Shown piece after piece: positions 19,241 through 28,996 of a DNA stretch of 64,000 nt. Position 1 is the stretch's first letter, and each line of letters starts with the position of its first letter. Origin of the DNA: Marinobacter sp. (GTDB lineage: Bacteria; Pseudomonadota; Gammaproteobacteria; Pseudomonadales; Oleiphilaceae); NCBI GenBank assembly GCA_030457765.1, contig JAKDUK010000003.1:1-64000 (forward strand), written 5' to 3'. The notes under the pieces were generated by a model. The model was not told the DNA's origin, did no database searches, and saw only the letters and a list, made by a program, of their open reading frames with translations. A program made the translations under genes and the position numbers.

Positions 19241-19269
19241 GGGGCAGGCCAACCAAATAGGCCTGTCCC
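19241..19269 (+). terminator. Hairpin after the di-iron protein gene
   Basis: GGGGCAGGCC pairs with GGCCTGTCCC (one G-U pair) across a nine-base loop, eight bases past the stop. No clear U-tract follows. Confidence 0.5.
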
Positions 19270-19329
19270 AAACTGCTAATTTTGCGTAAAATCTGGCCTT
19301 TTCATCCGCAAGCATGAGGCAGCGCAAAA

Positions 19330-20052
19330 ATGGGCAGAGCCTACCAGAACCGCAAACAATCCATGGCCAAAACCGCAGAGGCCAAAACCAAGGTCTACAG
19401 TAAGTACGGGCGCGAAATCTACATGAGCGCAAAGTCCGGCGGAACCGACCCAGACGGCAACCTTTCACTGCGGGGATTGATTGAGCGCGCAAAGAAAGAC
19501 CAGGTGCCAACCCACGTTATTGACAAAGCCCTGGAAAAAGCCCGTGGTGGCGGTGGCGAAGACTATTCACCTGCTCGTTACGAAGGTTACGGCCCCGGCA
19601 GCTGCATGGTGATCGTAGACTGCCTGACGGACAACCCCAACCGTACTTTTGGTGATGTTCGCCTTGCCTTCACTAAAACCAAGGCCAAAATCGGCACACC
19701 GGGCACTGTTGCTCACATGTTTGATCACAGCGCCATTTTTGTATTCAAGGGCGAGGAAGAAGCGTCACTTGAAGCCCTGATGGAAGCCGATGTCGACGTG
19801 TCCGATATCGAACATGAAGACGGCCAAATCACCGTTTTCACACCTAACACCGAATATGCCAAAGCTCGCCAGGCACTAACCGACGCCTTCGGCGACATTG
19901 ATTTCGAGGTGGACGACATCCAGTTTTTGCCTAAAACCACCACCGTGGTAGAGGGTGATGACATTCCGCTGTTCGAAAAGTTTATCGATATGCTGAACGA
20001 CCTGGATGACGTGCAGAACATCTTCCACAATGCGGAGCTGCCCGAGGAGTGA
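19330..20052 (+). CDS. YebC/PmpR-family protein, YeeN-type
   Basis: A 240-residue member of the YebC/TACO1 family, whose members act as transcription regulators or as translation factors that relieve ribosome stalling at proline-rich stretches. Recognisable segments: [65 protein letters not shown] and [12 protein letters not shown]. The N-terminus (MGRAYQN followed by a Met-Ala-Lys) resembles the YeeN paralogue rather than YebC itself. Its stop overlaps the GTG start of the next gene, so the two are translationally coupled. Confidence 0.9.
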   Translation: MGRAYQNRKQSMAKTAEAKTKVYSKYGREIYMSAKSGGTDPDGNLSLRGLIERAKKDQVPTHVIDKALEKARGGGGEDYSPARYEGYGPGSCMVIVDCLTDNPNRTFGDVRLAFTKTKAKIGTPGTVAHMFDHSAIFVFKGEEEASLEALMEADVDVSDIEHEDGQITVFTPNTEYAKARQALTDAFGDIDFEVDDIQFLPKTTTVVEGDDIPLFEKFIDMLNDLDDVQNIFHNAELPEE

Positions 20053-20783
20053 ACCAACTCAATCCCAAGGTGGTGATCCTTAAAACCGGCAGCACCTATC
20101 CAGCTATAAAAGAACAATTCGGTGATTTTGACGAATGGTTCCTGAAACGGCTCTCCCCTGGGCTCAATATTTCTGTATTTAATGCAGAAGCCGGAGAACT
20201 GCCCGAACAGCCCACAGACTGGGACGGCATAGTCGTAACAGGCTCCCCGGCTATGGTCAGTGATCGCGAGCCCTGGAGTGAAAAGGCCGCAGATTGGCTG
20301 GCACAGGCGGTAGATCAGTCCGTACCAACACTTGGGGTTTGTTATGGGCACCAGCTATTGGCTCATGCACTAGGCGGAGAAGTAGGCTATCACCCAAAGG
20401 GCCGTGAGAGCGGTACCCAGCGCATAGAGCTTTTGGCCAGAGCTCAGGATGACCCACTGTTCGGCGGTATGCCCGGCACCTTCAAAGCACAGCTCACCCA
20501 CAAACAATCGGTATTAAGCCTACCTCCGGGGGCCGTTTTGCTCGGCTACAATGAGCATGAGCCACACCAGGCGTTCAGGGTTGGCAAGTGCACGTGGGGC
20601 GTGCAATTTCATCCAGAGTTTTCTGACGCCATCATGCGAGCCTATCTGCACGTACAGACTCCAGACCTGGAAGGTGAAGGACGTGACTCCCAGGCCATGA
20701 TCGACGCGGTTAACAATGCACCAGAAGCATCCCGGTTGCTGGAGCGTTTTTCCGCCTTGGTGATCGAGAACAAAACCGGCTGA
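20049..20783 (+). CDS. Class I glutamine amidotransferase
   Basis: A 244-residue single-domain GATase. The nucleophile is in [15 protein letters not shown] and the His-Glu pair in [11 protein letters not shown], so the catalytic triad is complete. Such GuaA-like stand-alone proteins are often gamma-glutamyl hydrolases or of unknown substrate. Translation starts at GTG, overlapping the upstream YeeN-type gene by four bases, with GAGGAG directly upstream inside that gene. Confidence 0.88.
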   Translation: MNQLNPKVVILKTGSTYPAIKEQFGDFDEWFLKRLSPGLNISVFNAEAGELPEQPTDWDGIVVTGSPAMVSDREPWSEKAADWLAQAVDQSVPTLGVCYGHQLLAHALGGEVGYHPKGRESGTQRIELLARAQDDPLFGGMPGTFKAQLTHKQSVLSLPPGAVLLGYNEHEPHQAFRVGKCTWGVQFHPEFSDAIMRAYLHVQTPDLEGEGRDSQAMIDAVNNAPEASRLLERFSALVIENKTG

Positions 20784-20809
20784 ACCCTCACAGAGGATAC
20801 TGGATTGTT

Positions 20810-22255
20810 ATGTCACGGAAGATATTATTTACACTCATTGTTCTAATGCTCGTTAGCGTGGGCTTATATCATACGTATAAGCCTTTACCTGCAGGTATCA
20901 GCCACAATGGCGCAGAACGTCCCTTAAGTGATGCAGTGCTGCTGATCGATGCGACCTATCATCACAGCGATGGCTCAGAAACCCTGAATCAAGAGATTTT
21001 TGACGAAATACTGCGCCTTATAAACCAGGCTGAATCCTTCGTGCTGGTCGATATGTTCCTCTTTAACAGCAGCAGCCCGGAAGGCGTGGCGCACCGCCCC
21101 CTCTCAAAGCAATTGACCGAGGCGCTAATAAGCCGGAAGGCCGAGCAACCAGAGCTGGAAATTGTGGTTATCTCGGACCCGCTGAACACGCTTTATGGAG
21201 GCTCTGTGTCGCCCTGGTTCCAGGCGCTGCGCCAGGCGGGCATTTCAGTCACTGAAACCAACCTGGAACCACTTCGTGACAGCAACCCGACCTGGTCTGC
21301 CTTCTGGCGGGTCTGCTGTCAGTGGCTCGGCAACAACTCCGGCGGCGGCTGGTTGCCGAATGCCATCGGATCACAGCCCGTCACCATTCGCAGCTACCTT
21401 GCGCTCCCCAACTTCAAGGCCAACCATCGCAAAATTCTGGTTACAGATGACGGAAACAACCTACGCGCCCTGATAACCTCTGCTAACCCTCACGACGGCA
21501 GCAGCAGACACAGCAATACCGCGATCAGCTTTACCGGCCCGGCAGTTATTGATGTTTTGAAAAGCGAGCAAGCGGTTCTGAACATGTCCGGCCAGTCCAG
21601 CCCAGCGCTCAATAGACTGATCAGCGCGGCGCTTACCACTCAGACAACAAATCAGCAGCCGATGGGTAAAATTGCGGTTAAAACAGAATCCGCGATCCTG
21701 GAGTCGGCCCTTCAGATGATCACTGGCGCCCAGCGCGGAAGCCGGTTAGATCTCGCATTTTTTTATCTCTCACACCGGGAGATTGTTGCCGCCCTGCTCG
21801 ATGCCCATGAACGCGGCGTGAACCTGCGCATACTTCTCGATGCCAACAATGAAGCCTTTGGCCATCAAAAAAGCGGCATACCCAATCGACAAGTCGCGCT
21901 GGAGCTCCATAAAGCCGGTATTCCTATTCGCTGGTGTAAAACTTCCGGTGAACAATGCCATAGCAAATCACTCATGTTGCGCCCGAAAGTGGGTCCCACG
22001 GAACTCCTGCTGGGCTCTGCCAACTTTACGCGACGCAATCTGGACGACCTGAACCTTGAAACCGATGTGTGGGTTTCCGTGCCAGCAGACTCGCCTGTAG
22101 CCAAAAAAGCTGTCAACTTCTTTGAACAGCAGTGGCGATCCGGCCCCGATAGCGACCCTGTCATGAGCCTTCCCTATGAGCACTGGGCAGACAATTCAAC
22201 TGTGCGCTACTGGCGCTATCGCTTGATGGAAGCAACCGGGCTTTCAACATTTTAG
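20810..22255 (+). CDS. Phospholipase D-family protein with N-terminal membrane anchor
   Basis: A 481-residue protein with a signal or anchor helix at residues 4-22 and two HKD half-sites: NHRKILVTDDG followed by ITSANPHDGS, and CHSKSLMLRP followed by LLGSANFTRRNLDD. Two half-sites form one PLD active site, so hydrolysis or transfer on phosphodiesters is expected, as in phospholipase D, cardiolipin synthase or exported nucleases. The anchor places it in the periplasm or inner membrane. The substrate is not evident. Its end overlaps the convergent methyltransferase gene by four bases. Confidence 0.85.
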   Translation: MSRKILFTLIVLMLVSVGLYHTYKPLPAGISHNGAERPLSDAVLLIDATYHHSDGSETLNQEIFDEILRLINQAESFVLVDMFLFNSSSPEGVAHRPLSKQLTEALISRKAEQPELEIVVISDPLNTLYGGSVSPWFQALRQAGISVTETNLEPLRDSNPTWSAFWRVCCQWLGNNSGGGWLPNAIGSQPVTIRSYLALPNFKANHRKILVTDDGNNLRALITSANPHDGSSRHSNTAISFTGPAVIDVLKSEQAVLNMSGQSSPALNRLISAALTTQTTNQQPMGKIAVKTESAILESALQMITGAQRGSRLDLAFFYLSHREIVAALLDAHERGVNLRILLDANNEAFGHQKSGIPNRQVALELHKAGIPIRWCKTSGEQCHSKSLMLRPKVGPTELLLGSANFTRRNLDDLNLETDVWVSVPADSPVAKKAVNFFEQQWRSGPDSDPVMSLPYEHWADNSTVRYWRYRLMEATGLSTF

Positions 22256-22941
22256 GCGCCCTGGGGAGTGAACTCTAAAGGCTTCTGAAAGATCGCCACA
22301 TCTTTTCCTGGCACAACCATAGTCCAGTCAAAACGCCTTGCAATAACCGCCAGTGTCACCTCGCGATAAAACACAACGTGTGTTGGATCCCGCCGGTAAT
22401 GCCAGTGGTCAAACCGATCATCACGGGTCTGAAAACACGTCATTACGCCAAGCCAGCCGCCGGGCTTTAACAAACCATCAAGTTGGCGAAACACCTCAGC
22501 CGGTTGGTGCAAATGCTCCACCACCTCAGTGCAGGTAATGAAATCATACTGGCGCTCTAATGCTGACGGTTCAGGATGATATAAAGGGTCGTAAACCACC
22601 ATGCCCATTCCTGCGTCACGCAGCATTTCTGCAAGCGCCGGGCCTGGCCCACAGCCAAAATCAAGCCCCAGGGCTCCTGGCCGAATACGATCAAGCATGG
22701 GTAACACAAGCTTACCCAGAAAGGCCCGATAACCCGGATCGGCCGAATCATTATTATGAAGATCGTAAATGGCTCGTTCATCATCCGGCGCAGGCCAATT
22801 TTTCTGCGCCATAACCGTTGCCTTACAGTGCAAACAGCGCAAATACTCCTGCCTGTTCACTATTCGGAAACCCTCCAGCACGCTTTGTTCGCACACAGAG
22901 CAGACAGCCCCCTCTTGCAACACTACAGTCGGTTTTTGCAA
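22252..22941 (-). CDS. Class I SAM-dependent methyltransferase with zinc-ribbon-like N-terminus
   Basis: A 229-residue protein. The N-terminus has CSVC followed 20 residues later by CLHC, a possible zinc ribbon. The methyltransferase core has LGLDFGCGPGPALAEML (SAM-binding), an acidic loop VVYDPLYHP and FITCTEVVEHLHQPAEVFRQLD. The start is TTG at 22941, supported by a strong AAGGAGG five bases upstream, stronger than any later ATG. Substrate unknown; it is not in an operon with a recognisable pathway. Confidence 0.87.
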   Translation of the reverse strand: MQKPTVVLQEGAVCSVCEQSVLEGFRIVNRQEYLRCLHCKATVMAQKNWPAPDDERAIYDLHNNDSADPGYRAFLGKLVLPMLDRIRPGALGLDFGCGPGPALAEMLRDAGMGMVVYDPLYHPEPSALERQYDFITCTEVVEHLHQPAEVFRQLDGLLKPGGWLGVMTCFQTRDDRFDHWHYRRDPTHVVFYREVTLAVIARRFDWTMVVPGKDVAIFQKPLEFTPQGA

Positions 22942-23149
22942 GCGCCCTCCTTTTTCACAGGCTCAACCTGTCAAATGTGTCATTGTCATATCCGGCCATG
23001 ACACCCATTTCGTGACAAGCCCCAAAATTAACATTGGCCCAACCTGCTTATACTACAAACAACGGAAAGCCTGCTGTATAGAGCTTCTAACAATAACAAT
23101 CGCAAACCACGACGATGTTAAGGGCTGAAGCCTGCCCAGGGACAGAAAT

Positions 23150-24172
23150 ATGAACATTTCGAATCACATGGCCTTAGAGGTGCCTCTTATCTCTGCACGT
23201 TACGCACGCCGTTTCGTCGAATTTATGGAACGCCGGGGCGTTAAACGGGCAGCTCTTCTAAACGATAGCGATATAACGGAAGACTTGCTGGATGACCCGG
23301 ACGCCAATATCAGCATGCAGCAGATAACGTCAGTGCTGCAAAAAGCTGACTGGCTGATGAATGACGATCGAGCCGCCTTCCAATTTGGCCAACAACTCGA
23401 TCTTCCCAGTCACGGCTTGCTGGGCTTTGCGGTGCTGGGCCAGGACAATCCCAGGCAGCTCATCAGCATGATCGTTCAGCATCTTCGTGTTGGCCTTCCG
23501 CTGATGGATATGGAGCTGAACTCAACCGGATCAATCTTTCATATACGCCTGCGCGATACATGGGGGCTTGGCGAGCTTACTCCCTGTGTAACCAAAATGT
23601 ACATGGGCAGCATTCACCGTATCTCTGCAGACGTTTGCAGGCACTTCGATATCCAATTTGCTTTTTCCGCACAAAGAGACGCTGAGTCATGGCGCTCCCT
23701 GGCTCCGGATTGCGAATTCCGTTTTGATGCACCCCATAATCAGATAACCATGGCGCTCAAAGGCCAACCCATCCCAAAAAATAACACCAGCCTGAAATTC
23801 TTGCTGGCCCGGAATAGAAACAACCCCGGAGAAACTGTTCGGCTGGCCAATGAAACCCTGATGCAAGTCCGGGAAATGATCATGAGCCAGCCAGGCCGAT
23901 CGTGCAGCACCGGCAACATTGCCCGGCGGCTTGATATCAGCACTCGAACTTTGCGCCAGCACCTTGCCAGCGCAGGCACATCGTTTCGGGAAGTAAGGGT
24001 CGACATTCGCGAAAACCTCGCAACCCTTTACCTGAGAGACACCAATGTGCCATTGGAATCCATTGCTGAAAAACTTGGGTTCAGCGACCAGGCAAGCTTC
24101 ACCAAAGCCTATCGTGCCTGGACGGGCCAAACACCCGGTGATGTCCGCAAACAGTCCCGAAAAACGCAATAA
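23150..24172 (+). CDS. AraC-family transcriptional regulator (OruR/QhpR-type)
   Basis: A 340-residue regulator. The N-terminal half matches the arabinose-binding-like domain of AraC proteins that follow the pattern HGLLGFAVLGQDN (residues 83-95). The C-terminal DNA-binding part has TGNIARRLDISTRTLRQHLASAG and VPLESIAEKLGFSDQASFTKAYRAWTGQTPGDVR. It sits just upstream of, and in the same direction as, two exported protein genes, separated by 257 bases, and is the obvious candidate to control them. Confidence 0.88.
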   Translation: MNISNHMALEVPLISARYARRFVEFMERRGVKRAALLNDSDITEDLLDDPDANISMQQITSVLQKADWLMNDDRAAFQFGQQLDLPSHGLLGFAVLGQDNPRQLISMIVQHLRVGLPLMDMELNSTGSIFHIRLRDTWGLGELTPCVTKMYMGSIHRISADVCRHFDIQFAFSAQRDAESWRSLAPDCEFRFDAPHNQITMALKGQPIPKNNTSLKFLLARNRNNPGETVRLANETLMQVREMIMSQPGRSCSTGNIARRLDISTRTLRQHLASAGTSFREVRVDIRENLATLYLRDTNVPLESIAEKLGFSDQASFTKAYRAWTGQTPGDVRKQSRKTQ

Positions 24173-24429
24173 GCCCTTTTATTAAGACAGCTTGCTGCGC
24201 AATTTGAAGCCGGTCACGGTTTCAGCATTCTCTGCACTTCTTCGCCGTTTTAGACAAAAACCATGCCGGCAACGGCAATGACCCAGCGCGCCTCTAAAAG
24301 GCCTAATAGCCCTGCACATATGCGTAAAAACGCGTAGCAAAAGGGTTTTTGCAAGTCCGATTGAGCAGTCCTTGTCGGTGCCGTCTGCCCACCCTCCTAT
24401 AACAACGATGCTTTACAGAGGACGAACTC

Positions 24430-26241
24430 ATGAAACTCAGGAATTCCTATCCCGGTGGGCGCACACTCGCGCCTGCACTGGCAGCAGCGGCATTAATATC
24501 CGGTGCCGGAAGCGCGCTCGCCAGCCCGGTCTCTACCAATCTACAGTTTACCTGTCCATTCCCACTGATCGGCGACCAGCCCATCAGTGCTGAAATCAGC
24601 GCAGACATCCCTACCAGCGCAACCGTGGGCACACCGCTACCAGGGTTTAATGTGACCGCCATGACCGTGGTCAACGAAGACTCACGCACGGGTTTGAAAC
24701 TGGTCGGCTCAGAAACCGTTGAAGGCACGGCAGTAAATACCAATCAGATCGTCACGCCAAGCCGCACCGTTGAGCAAATTGTTACCCTCAACATCCCGCA
24801 GAGCCCAATTCCATCAGAAACCGGCTCATTCACCGTGCCAGCCGACGGCCAGGCGCCAGAGTTCACATTTACCGACCAGGATGTGGGTAACGCGGAAATT
24901 CGCGTTGGCGGGCTAACTCTCAACCTGGTTGCCCGCACAGCAAACGGCGATATTGCCCCGGCCCCTATCGGCGAGATTACAACAAACTGTACCCTGCTCG
25001 AGGGCCAGGACAACCTGCTGCAAACCGTCACCGTGGAAGGTGATGTTGTAGAAACACCGCGCATTGCAGTAAACCGTGACGAAGTCGCGTTTGGCAATGT
25101 GCAGGCAGGTGTCACTAAAGACGAAACCGTTACCCTCAGCAATAGCGGCAACGCCGCGCTGGGCATCAACAGCGTCTCAATTGCGGGTGCAAATGCCAGT
25201 GCCTTTATGCAGAGTAACAGCTGCAGCACTATTGCAGCTGGCGAAAGCTGTGACGTAAACGTGACCTACATCCCGGATGGCGAAGGCGCCCAGAGTGCCA
25301 CACTAACCATCAACTCAACCGATGCAGACAACAGCTCTGTAGACGTTGCGCTAAGCGGTCGCAGTGTTCTTGCGCCAATTCCTGAAATTGCTGTTACACC
25401 GGCAAATGTAAGCCTGGGGCAAGTTCAGTTGGGCCAGAGCGAATCTGCTCAGGTCACGGTTTCTAACAATGGCAACGAAACTCTGCTAATCAACAGCATC
25501 AACCTTGCCGGCCCAGACGCAAGTGAGTTCCTGCAGACCAATGACTGCACCACCGTTGCTCCCGAGCAAACCTGTGCTATTGATGTAAGCTTCACAGCCG
25601 CTGCAACAGGCGTTCGCAACGCCGAGTTGGTGATCACCTCCAACGACGCAGAGAACGCAGAAGTCTCCGTTCCCGTCAGTGCAGAGGGCTTCGAAGCATC
25701 GAGCGATGCGCTCGAAATTCTACTAGGCCTGAAAGGCTCTACTTTCATCAAATCCTCAGACAGCACCTTGCCCCTGAATGGCAGCATCGCAACCCTTCTG
25801 GAGCTGGCAAGCGGTACATTCGAGGCAGACCTTGCCATCGACCCCACCGTTGGCCACTTCTCAGTCAAGCTGCTGTTCAGCCGCCTGAAAGGTGTAGCAA
25901 ATGTAGAGTTCGAGCAGTCCGAAATCACCACCGGTACGCTGGTTGACGGAAACCTGACTGCTAATTCCCACCTGTATGTGAAAGTGCCCAAGGTTCAGTT
26001 GAAACTGTGGGGCATCCCCATTCGCATTGGCGGTGGTGACCAGTGTCAGTCGATCCAGCCTGTGGACATTTCTCTGGCCTCAACCGACGGCTCTAACTTC
26101 TCGCCAGCAACAGGTGGTGATGTGAGCGGTGAATACGACCTGCCGCCCCTTGAAAACTGCGGCCTGCTGACAGACGTTCTCAACCAGTTCCTGTCCGGTT
26201 CCGGTAACACTATCAACCTTACGTTGACCCCGGAGCAATAA
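24430..26241 (+). CDS. Exported DUF6801 / choice-of-anchor D domain protein
   Basis: A 603-residue protein with a signal peptide (residues 1 to about 32, ending ALA-S). A beta-rich domain of the DUF6801 type fills about 38-200. Two ASPM-SPD-2-hydin-type Ig repeats follow at about 210-310 and 318-420; they share EVAFG/NVSLG-type openings, the LSNSGN/VSNNGN core and a paired-cysteine NSCSTIAAGESCDV / NDCTTVAPEQTCAI signature, suggesting disulfides and duplication. The final 180 residues are another beta-rich region with two cysteines. The product is probably on the cell surface or secreted. No catalytic motif is seen; adhesion or matrix function is inferred. Confidence 0.8.
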   Translation: MKLRNSYPGGRTLAPALAAAALISGAGSALASPVSTNLQFTCPFPLIGDQPISAEISADIPTSATVGTPLPGFNVTAMTVVNEDSRTGLKLVGSETVEGTAVNTNQIVTPSRTVEQIVTLNIPQSPIPSETGSFTVPADGQAPEFTFTDQDVGNAEIRVGGLTLNLVARTANGDIAPAPIGEITTNCTLLEGQDNLLQTVTVEGDVVETPRIAVNRDEVAFGNVQAGVTKDETVTLSNSGNAALGINSVSIAGANASAFMQSNSCSTIAAGESCDVNVTYIPDGEGAQSATLTINSTDADNSSVDVALSGRSVLAPIPEIAVTPANVSLGQVQLGQSESAQVTVSNNGNETLLINSINLAGPDASEFLQTNDCTTVAPEQTCAIDVSFTAAATGVRNAELVITSNDAENAEVSVPVSAEGFEASSDALEILLGLKGSTFIKSSDSTLPLNGSIATLLELASGTFEADLAIDPTVGHFSVKLLFSRLKGVANVEFEQSEITTGTLVDGNLTANSHLYVKVPKVQLKLWGIPIRIGGGDQCQSIQPVDISLASTDGSNFSPATGGDVSGEYDLPPLENCGLLTDVLNQFLSGSGNTINLTLTPEQ

Positions 26242-26274
26242 GGAAAAGAGGGCTTATTAAACAAGCTCTCGCCC

Positions 26275-26302
26275 GGCCAGCCGGCCTTATATCCGGCTGG
26301 CC
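26275..26302 (+). other. Perfect intercistronic hairpin
   Basis: GGCCAGCCGG and CCGGCTGGCC form a perfect ten-base stem with an eight-base loop between the DUF6801 gene and the FilA-like gene. There is no U-tract, and the next gene's AAGGA lies about 25 bases on. It may set unequal expression of the two genes, or act as a partial terminator or RNA stabiliser. Confidence 0.6.
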
Positions 26303-26326
26303 TTCATAACAAAAGCAAAAAAAGGA

Positions 26327-27157
26327 ATGTTTATGAAAAGCCTGAAGAAATCCGTACTGGTGCTGGCAATTTCAAGCCTGTCGTTCGCGGCACAGGCAGA
26401 ACTCAAGCCGCTTGAAGAGACACACATGGGCAATATCACCGGGCAGGCCGGTGTAACCATTGAACTGGAAACCAAAGTTAATATCGGGGAATTTCTCTAC
26501 ACGGACGAAGGCTCACTCTCCATTAAAGATATTTCCATTGGCGGTACCAACCGCACCGATATGTTTGCTGAATTTACTAACCCTGGAATCCGGAGCCTGT
26601 TATTCGGTGAGTCCAGTGAACTGATCGATAACATCAAGGTTGAAATCGATATTGCGGATGACGGCGATGCGCTGATCAACGTATTCCCGCTAGTTGCGGC
26701 TCCCATCGATTTTTCTGTAAAAACCGGTGAATGGACACTGCAAGGACACACCGACTCCACGATGTTGGCAAATAATTTTGCTATGGATGGCGTGGTAACA
26801 GAGCTGAAAATACGTGTCGACACAGCAACAGACAAGATGAACGTGCAAACCCTGTTTGCCATCGATGACCTGGATGTTGACGTTGATTTTCTGGCACTGG
26901 GCATTCGGGACTTACGCCTGACAGGCGCGGACTTTGACCCGGACAACCCTTTGATTACCCGCCTTGGCGCAAAAGTGGACATGGACATTTATAATGGTTC
27001 CAGAGCGAATGGTGATTCTGCTCTGGCAGTCGATCTGAAGACCTTTGAGGCCGATATGTCCATTGGACAAATTCTGGTGGGCGGAACGTCCATTGGCTCA
27101 GTTGCCCTGGACAACCTGTCTGTTCGGAACACAGCTATGCGGATATACGGTCACTAG
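26327..27157 (+). CDS. Exported FilA-like (DUF6160-type) protein
   Basis: A 276-residue protein with a clear signal peptide (MKSLKKSVLVLAISSLSFAAQAE). The mature start contains MGNITGQAGVTIELE, the hallmark of a family that includes FilA-like putative pilus or surface proteins of Acinetobacter and relatives. The rest is acidic and beta-rich with no cysteines. AAGGA precedes the first ATG; the second ATG, two codons later, is also possible. It follows the DUF6801 gene by 85 bases containing a hairpin, and the pair probably forms one surface system under the upstream AraC regulator. Function not established. Confidence 0.72.
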   Translation: MFMKSLKKSVLVLAISSLSFAAQAELKPLEETHMGNITGQAGVTIELETKVNIGEFLYTDEGSLSIKDISIGGTNRTDMFAEFTNPGIRSLLFGESSELIDNIKVEIDIADDGDALINVFPLVAAPIDFSVKTGEWTLQGHTDSTMLANNFAMDGVVTELKIRVDTATDKMNVQTLFAIDDLDVDVDFLALGIRDLRLTGADFDPDNPLITRLGAKVDMDIYNGSRANGDSALAVDLKTFEADMSIGQILVGGTSIGSVALDNLSVRNTAMRIYGH

Positions 27158-27165
27158 GACCAAGT

Positions 27166-27189
27166 GGGCCTTCGGCGCTTCGAAGGCCC
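27166..27189 (+). terminator. Hairpin after the FilA-like gene
   Basis: GGGCCTTCG pairs perfectly with CGAAGGCCC over a six-base loop, nine bases past the stop. A short T-rich stretch occurs further on. Confidence 0.6.
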
Positions 27190-27287
27190 GTCCTGTCATA
27201 CACCTCCTCTTTTTCTGCAGCTCATGGGCGCAGAAAGAAAATCTGGCTGGTATCATGCCCAAACTCTGATACGCAACCGGATAACCG

Positions 27288-28235
27288 ATGACCAGCACCC
27301 ACTCCACCCGTCTTAATAAATACATCAGCGAAAGCGGTATGTGTTCTCGCCGAGAGGCGGATCGCTACATTGAGCAGGGCAATGTCTTTATCAACAGCAA
27401 GCGGGCCGGTGTAGGCGACCAGGTCTTACCCACTGATACCGTTAAAGTAAACGGTCAGATAATCGAACCCCGTGCGGAAGAAGATCTGGTATTTATCGCC
27501 TTGAACAAGCCGGTTGGCGTCGTAAGCACAACCGATGACGCAGAGAAGCACAACATTCAGCGTTTTGTTGGCCATGGCGCGCGTATTTTCCCTATCGGGC
27601 GCTTGGACAAGGATTCACAAGGGCTGATCTTCATGACCAGCAATGGCGACCTGGTGAATAAAATTCTGCGAGCCGGCAACAACCATGAAAAAGAGTACGT
27701 TGTAACAGTGGATAAACCGATTACGAAATCGTTTATTCAGAGCATGGCCGGCGGCGTTCCTATTCTCGGCACCATGACCAAAAAATGCAAAGTAGTGCAG
27801 GAAAGTCGCTTTGTATTTCGTATAACACTGGTGCAAGGGCTGAACCGTCAGATTCGACGAATGACCGAACACTTCGGGTTTGAAGTAACCCGGCTTGAAC
27901 GGGTCCGCATTATGAACGTCAATTTGAAAGGGCTGGCTGTGGGCCAGTGGCGCGATCTTACAGAGAAAGAGCTTGCGAGTCTGTTTGATGCGATTCGTGA
28001 TTCCTCTTCCGGTGACGCACCAGAAAAGTCCGCACCCGCAAAGAAAAAACCCACAGGCAAACCCAAGCACTCACCGCGGCCGTCGGGATCAAGGCCCAGC
28101 CACAGAGCCGGCCCCAAGGCACCGGGCGCCAAGCCTGGCAAATCGGGCAACAGGCCACGAGTGGCAGACAAAAAGCCCAAATCATCAAAGCGCCCCAAAG
28201 CCGGAAAGCCAAGGCAGCGCAGTATTAAAAGATAG
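27288..28235 (+). CDS. rluF: 23S rRNA pseudouridine synthase RluF with basic C-terminal tail
   Basis: RluF modifies U2604 of 23S rRNA (and a tRNA-Tyr position in E. coli). An S4 RNA-binding domain opens the protein ([21 protein letters not shown]), followed by the RsuA-type catalytic domain with [16 protein letters not shown], where the Asp is the catalytic residue, and [17 protein letters not shown]. The enzyme proper ends near residue 240. The last 75 residues are a low-complexity Lys/Pro/Arg/Ser tail, longer than in E. coli, probably giving extra rRNA affinity. Confidence 0.92.
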   Translation: MTSTHSTRLNKYISESGMCSRREADRYIEQGNVFINSKRAGVGDQVLPTDTVKVNGQIIEPRAEEDLVFIALNKPVGVVSTTDDAEKHNIQRFVGHGARIFPIGRLDKDSQGLIFMTSNGDLVNKILRAGNNHEKEYVVTVDKPITKSFIQSMAGGVPILGTMTKKCKVVQESRFVFRITLVQGLNRQIRRMTEHFGFEVTRLERVRIMNVNLKGLAVGQWRDLTEKELASLFDAIRDSSSGDAPEKSAPAKKKPTGKPKHSPRPSGSRPSHRAGPKAPGAKPGKSGNRPRVADKKPKSSKRPKAGKPRQRSIKR

Positions 28236-28260
28236 GCAAGGTCAGCGAAACGGGCTTCTG

Positions 28261-28950
28261 CTACTCCGTCGGCGTTGGGCGTACCAGAATTTCGTTTACA
28301 TCCACATGAGCCGGCTGGGATACCGCATAGATCACAGCACGGGCGATGTCTTCTGGCATCAGCGCATGAGCCGGCGGCTTATCAAAAAATGGCGTATCAA
28401 CCATGCCGGGTTCTATCAAGGTCACTCGCACCCCGGAACCACGTAACTCTTCCCGCGCACCGTAACCAATTGCTGAAACAGCCCATTTAGTGGCGCTGTA
28501 CATTGAGCCGGGAATAGTGACCCTGCCCGCGGCAGAGCCTGTGAGCAACAAGTGTCCTTTACTTTCCCGCAGTGCTGGCAGGCAATGTTGAATCGTTAAG
28601 CCGACTCCGTAAATATTCGTGAGGATCATATCTTTCCAGACATCCGGATTGGCTTCACTAAAACCTCCCGGCTCTCCTCCCCGGCCCGCATTGGCAAAAA
28701 CGCTATCTAACCGACCAAATGTTGTCAGGGCCTTCTCAACCATCGATTTCTGATCGTCACCCTTCTGCACATCGCATTCAACGATCAGCACTTCTCTGTC
28801 ACCACCGAGTTCGGCCTGCAGCGCTTCCAGCTTTTCTGTCGAGCGAGCTGCCAGAACAAGGCGATAGCCTTCTTTAGACGCCGCCCGAGCCGTTGCGGCA
28901 CCGATTCCGGAAGATGCACCGGTAATCAACATAACGGGATTATTTGTCAT
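28261..28950 (-). CDS. Short-chain dehydrogenase/reductase
   Basis: A 229-residue classical SDR with TGASSGIGAATAR (cofactor loop), NAGRG, the catalytic serine in LLLTGSAAGR and the YSATK active-site pair. The SLVLAARS-like second strand with an arginine suggests NADP. It resembles YdfG/short-chain alcohol dehydrogenase proteins, but the substrate cannot be given. It converges on rluF with 25 bases between stops. Confidence 0.85.
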   Translation of the reverse strand: MTNNPVMLITGASSGIGAATARAASKEGYRLVLAARSTEKLEALQAELGGDREVLIVECDVQKGDDQKSMVEKALTTFGRLDSVFANAGRGGEPGGFSEANPDVWKDMILTNIYGVGLTIQHCLPALRESKGHLLLTGSAAGRVTIPGSMYSATKWAVSAIGYGAREELRGSGVRVTLIEPGMVDTPFFDKPPAHALMPEDIARAVIYAVSQPAHVDVNEILVRPTPTE

Positions 28951-28996
28951 AGATTTTACGCTCCATTTATCAGCTACATTTTTACCTTGATACTTC

